The notes under the pieces: generated by a model
The model's input: the letters and a program-made list of their open reading frames with translations, nothing else
What the model was told of the DNA's origin: nothing
Database searches by the model: none
Made by a program: the position numbers and the translations under genes
From: Marinobacter sp. F4206
Lineage (GTDB): Bacteria; Pseudomonadota; Gammaproteobacteria; Pseudomonadales; Oleiphilaceae
NCBI RefSeq assembly: GCF_019392195.1
Contig: NZ_JAHXKI010000001.1
Location: 1 to 64,000, forward strand
Direction of reading: 5' to 3'
Length of the DNA stretch: 64,000 nucleotides
In this document: positions 61,956 through 64,000 of the stretch, one piece after another
Numbering within the stretch: position 1 is the first letter of the stretch
Layout: every line of letters begins with the position of its first letter

Positions 61956-62486
61956 GTGCGCTTCAGGACGCAGCAGACCGGCTTTACACTGCTCGAAATA
62001 CTGGTTGTCCTGATCATCGTCGGACTTCTGGCCGCCCTTGCTGTCTTCACCATGGGCGGCAGCTCCCAGCAGCGGGAACTCAAGAACGAGGTTCGTGATC
62101 TTTATCTTCTGATGCAAACCGCATCGGAGCAAGCGGTTGTGAATAATCTGGAACTGGGCCTGCTCCTCGAACCGGATGGTTACCAGTTTGTGGCTTTCGA
62201 GGACGAATCCGGAGACTGGAAAGCGTCCGGTGAGCGGCTTTTCCGGGAGCGAAGCTTGCCTGAATGGCTGGTGGTCACTGAGTTCATCGAAGGCGATGCC
62301 CCCAGGCTCGCCTCTGCCGAAGACGAATTACGCCCGGACGTGGTGTTCTTTTCGAGCGGTGAAACCACACCCTTTGAACTCGAATTCACCATTGAAAAAA
62401 ACACCGATTATGTTCATGTGCTGGCTTCCGATGGCGTGTCTCCCCTGGAATGGCGACAACCCGGCGATGACGAGGAAGAACTGTGA
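61956..62486 (+). CDS. gspH: GspH minor pseudopilin
   Basis: A 176-residue minor pseudopilin with leader site G|FTLLEI and helix 'LVVLIIVGLLAALAVFTMGG'. GTG 61956 is the likely start. The globular domain matches GspH by length and position. It overlaps gspI by four bases. Confidence 0.88.
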   Translation: MRFRTQQTGFTLLEILVVLIIVGLLAALAVFTMGGSSQQRELKNEVRDLYLLMQTASEQAVVNNLELGLLLEPDGYQFVAFEDESGDWKASGERLFRERSLPEWLVVTEFIEGDAPRLASAEDELRPDVVFFSSGETTPFELEFTIEKNTDYVHVLASDGVSPLEWRQPGDDEEEL

Positions 62487-62857
62487 GGCATCAGAAGGGC
62501 TTCACCCTGATCGAGGTGTTGGTGGCGCTGCTGGTGTTTGGCCTGATTGCCACCGCAGCCGCAGAAGTGGGCAGCCAGTACATCTCCAGCTATGAGCGGA
62601 TCCGGGATAAAACCCTCGCTGGCTGGTTGGCAGATAACCGTATCAACGAACTTCGTCTTGAGGAAAACGTGCCCGGTATTTCGGAAAACTCCCGCGACAC
62701 CGATTACGGTCCCTTTCGCTGGCAGGTGACCACCCGGGTACTGGGTACCGACGATCCGAGGATGAGACGAGTGGAAGTTACGGTAGCCCGCTATCGGGGT
62801 GACGGATCTGATCCTTCACCGGTACATACCCTGTCTGCTTTCCTGGGGCAGAACTGA
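62483..62857 (+). CDS. gspI: GspI minor pseudopilin
   Basis: A 124-residue minor pseudopilin with leader site G|FTLIEV and 'LVALLVFGLIATAAAEVG'. It includes 'LAGWLADNRINELRLEE', typical of GspI, which with GspJ and GspK forms the pseudopilus tip. It starts by overlapping gspH (GTGA) and shares one base with gspJ. Confidence 0.92.
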   Translation: MRHQKGFTLIEVLVALLVFGLIATAAAEVGSQYISSYERIRDKTLAGWLADNRINELRLEENVPGISENSRDTDYGPFRWQVTTRVLGTDDPRMRRVEVTVARYRGDGSDPSPVHTLSAFLGQN

Positions 62858-63624
62858 TGGCTCGAGCGTATCGCCCACCGGGATACCAGCAGGGCTTCAC
62901 CTTGATGGAAGTTCTCATCGCCGTGACCATTACGGCGGTGATTGGTCTTGGGGTTTGGCAGGTGATCAGCGGGGTGGTCACCTCAAGAGATCGGGTCAAT
63001 GAGCTGTCAGAGGACTTTGACGGTCTGCAGCGGGCAATGCTGCTTCTCGAGCGGGACATCACGCAGATTGTGAACCGGTCTGCGCGGGATATTTACGGGG
63101 ATTACAAACCTGCGCTGACGAGCCGAGAAGAGGATTTTGCGCTCTTACTGACCCGTCAGGGCTGGCGAAACCCCTTGGGTACTCGCCGAAGTGGTCTGCA
63201 GCGAGTGGCATGGGAGTTTACCGGGGATGAATTGCGCCGGCGGTACTGGCCCATGGTGGATCAGGGGCAGGAGGATGACAGCCGGGATATCTTGCTGCTT
63301 GAAGACGTTCTGGCCTTTGAGATTCGGTTTCTGACTGATAAGCGAAGTTGGCAGCCGGAGTGGCCAACGGACGAGATGATGGCCGGGCTCAATCCCGGCA
63401 GCCGGCCCGAAATACCGTTACCCGCGGGTATTGAGCTAACGCTGGAGCACGAGCGATTTGGCGAACTGGTGCGGACCTTTGCGTTACCGGACTTTGATGC
63501 TGAGGAAGCGCAGGGGGTTGTCAATCAGGCGAATAACGCTGCTGCCGAAACGGAAACCGAAACCGAAGCCGAAGAGCCACCGGAGGATGCAACGGACCCA
63601 GGCGCGCAGGGGCAGGGAGGCTGA
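62857..63624 (+). CDS. gspJ: GspJ minor pseudopilin
   Basis: A 255-residue minor pseudopilin with leader site G|FTLMEV, 'LIAVTITAVIGLGVWQV', and 'GLQRAMLLLERDITQIVNRSARD' in family form, the typical GspJ helix. The C-terminus is extended by an acidic Glu-Thr repeat ('ETETETEAEEP', about 235-245), encoded by short repeats. ATG 62857 shares a base with the gspI stop. Confidence 0.92.
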   Translation: MARAYRPPGYQQGFTLMEVLIAVTITAVIGLGVWQVISGVVTSRDRVNELSEDFDGLQRAMLLLERDITQIVNRSARDIYGDYKPALTSREEDFALLLTRQGWRNPLGTRRSGLQRVAWEFTGDELRRRYWPMVDQGQEDDSRDILLLEDVLAFEIRFLTDKRSWQPEWPTDEMMAGLNPGSRPEIPLPAGIELTLEHERFGELVRTFALPDFDAEEAQGVVNQANNAAAETETETEAEEPPEDATDPGAQGQGG

Positions 63625-64000
63625 TGGTGACAGTCGGTTATTCGAATCGTCCTGATGGAGGCCAGCGCGGCGTGGCACTGATTATGGTGTTATTAGCGAT
63701 GGCCCTGGTCGTGATGCTGGCGGCCGGCATGACCCAGCAACAAAGCATCCGGGTCTTCAAGGCGGGACATTATCTGGCTCAGCAGCAGGGAATAAGTATC
63801 GCTCTTGGCGCAGAGGCGTTTGCCCGCCAGATCCTCGTCCGGGATTACCAGGACGATAAGGAAGCCAACGAAATGGTCGACAGTCTTGATGAAGTGTGGG
63901 CCATGAATGCGGCCATTCTGCCTCTGGATGAAAACGGGGTAGCGGAAGTCCAGATCGATGACCTTGGTGGGCGGATAAACCTCAATGATCTGGTGACCTC
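63624..64000 (+). CDS. gspK: GspK minor pseudopilin, 5' part
   Basis: An open frame from ATG 63624 (overlapping the gspJ stop, ATGA context) continues to the window end for 125 codons. The leader 'DGGQRGVALIMVLLAMALVV' is cleaved at G|VALIMV, lacking the Glu at position 5 as is normal for GspK. 'DLGGRINLNDLV' near the window end is the conserved GspK motif. The rest, and probably gspL and gspM, lie beyond the window. Confidence 0.9.
   Translation, partial: MVTVGYSNRPDGGQRGVALIMVLLAMALVVMLAAGMTQQQSIRVFKAGHYLAQQQGISIALGAEAFARQILVRDYQDDKEANEMVDSLDEVWAMNAAILPLDENGVAEVQIDDLGGRINLNDLVT

Overview
The window looks like a chromosomal segment of a marine gammaproteobacterium, most likely Marinobacter or a close relative. 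This is inferred from a moderately GC-rich sequence, the conserved block gacA/uvrY-uvrC-pgsA-tRNA(Gly)-tRNA(Cys), a complete Tad/Flp pilus locus and a type II secretion (Gsp) cluster. No transposase, integrase, phage gene, rRNA or CRISPR array was seen. Coding density is very high: no gap between genes exceeds about 300 bases, and the longest (37285-37566) holds a promoter-like pair and no gene.

Layout. 1-8.8 kb holds mixed metabolic genes: a partial DUF938 methyltransferase, acylphosphatase, a fructosamine-kinase-like protein, an AEC transporter, a Tat-exported two-subunit molybdenum hydroxylase of the isoquinoline 1-oxidoreductase type, a DUF1330 protein, AzlCD, an internally shortened chemoreceptor-like protein and a YheU-family protein. 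8.9-12 kb is gacA-uvrC-pgsA. 12-15.5 kb on the minus strand is an MCE/Mla-type lipid ABC transporter (permease with STAS domain, ATPase, MCE substrate-binding protein, auxiliary lipoprotein), inserted between pgsA and the two tRNA genes. 16.1-20.7 kb encodes an NAD-linked formate dehydrogenase (fused NuoE/NuoF-like beta subunit and molybdopterin alpha subunit).

20.8-26.3 kb is a four-gene operon with overlapping reading frames: SbcD/Mre11-like phosphoesterase, SbcC/YhaN-like coiled-coil ATPase, HIT protein, and a protein joining a sulfur-binding-domain-like (McrA-type) N-terminus to a DUF3883 nuclease-like C-terminus. I regard this as the best candidate for an undescribed genome-defence or DNA-processing system. 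After two flavin oxidoreductases and a three-gene minus-strand operon (CIA30, SDR, Gfo/Idh/MocA), 31.5-37.3 kb carries a Wadjet/MksBEFG-type plasmid-defence operon in the order jetD-jetC-jetA-jetB with an unusually short JetD. The 20.8-37.3 kb stretch may therefore be a small defence region.

37.5-51.1 kb is a complete Tad pilus locus: an AraC-type regulator with a pseudo-receiver domain carrying Glu at the phospho-acceptor position, flp pilin, tadV peptidase, an unexpected extra AAA+ ATPase, rcpC/cpaB, rcpA/cpaC secretin, a small lipoprotein, three pseudopilin-like proteins, tadZ, tadA, tadB, tadC and tadD. The leader in front of flp contains four CTCCT repeats and a 10-bp perfect hairpin. 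51.1-52.3 kb is a RES/Xre toxin-antitoxin pair. 52.4-57.1 kb is an operon of an alkyldihydroxyacetonephosphate-synthase-like flavoprotein, a GlpD-like dehydrogenase and an FGGY kinase. 57.2-64 kb is the Gsp secretion cluster: gspC with a lapG-like protease on the minus strand, and gspE-F-G-H-I-J-K on the plus strand, with gspK cut by the window end.
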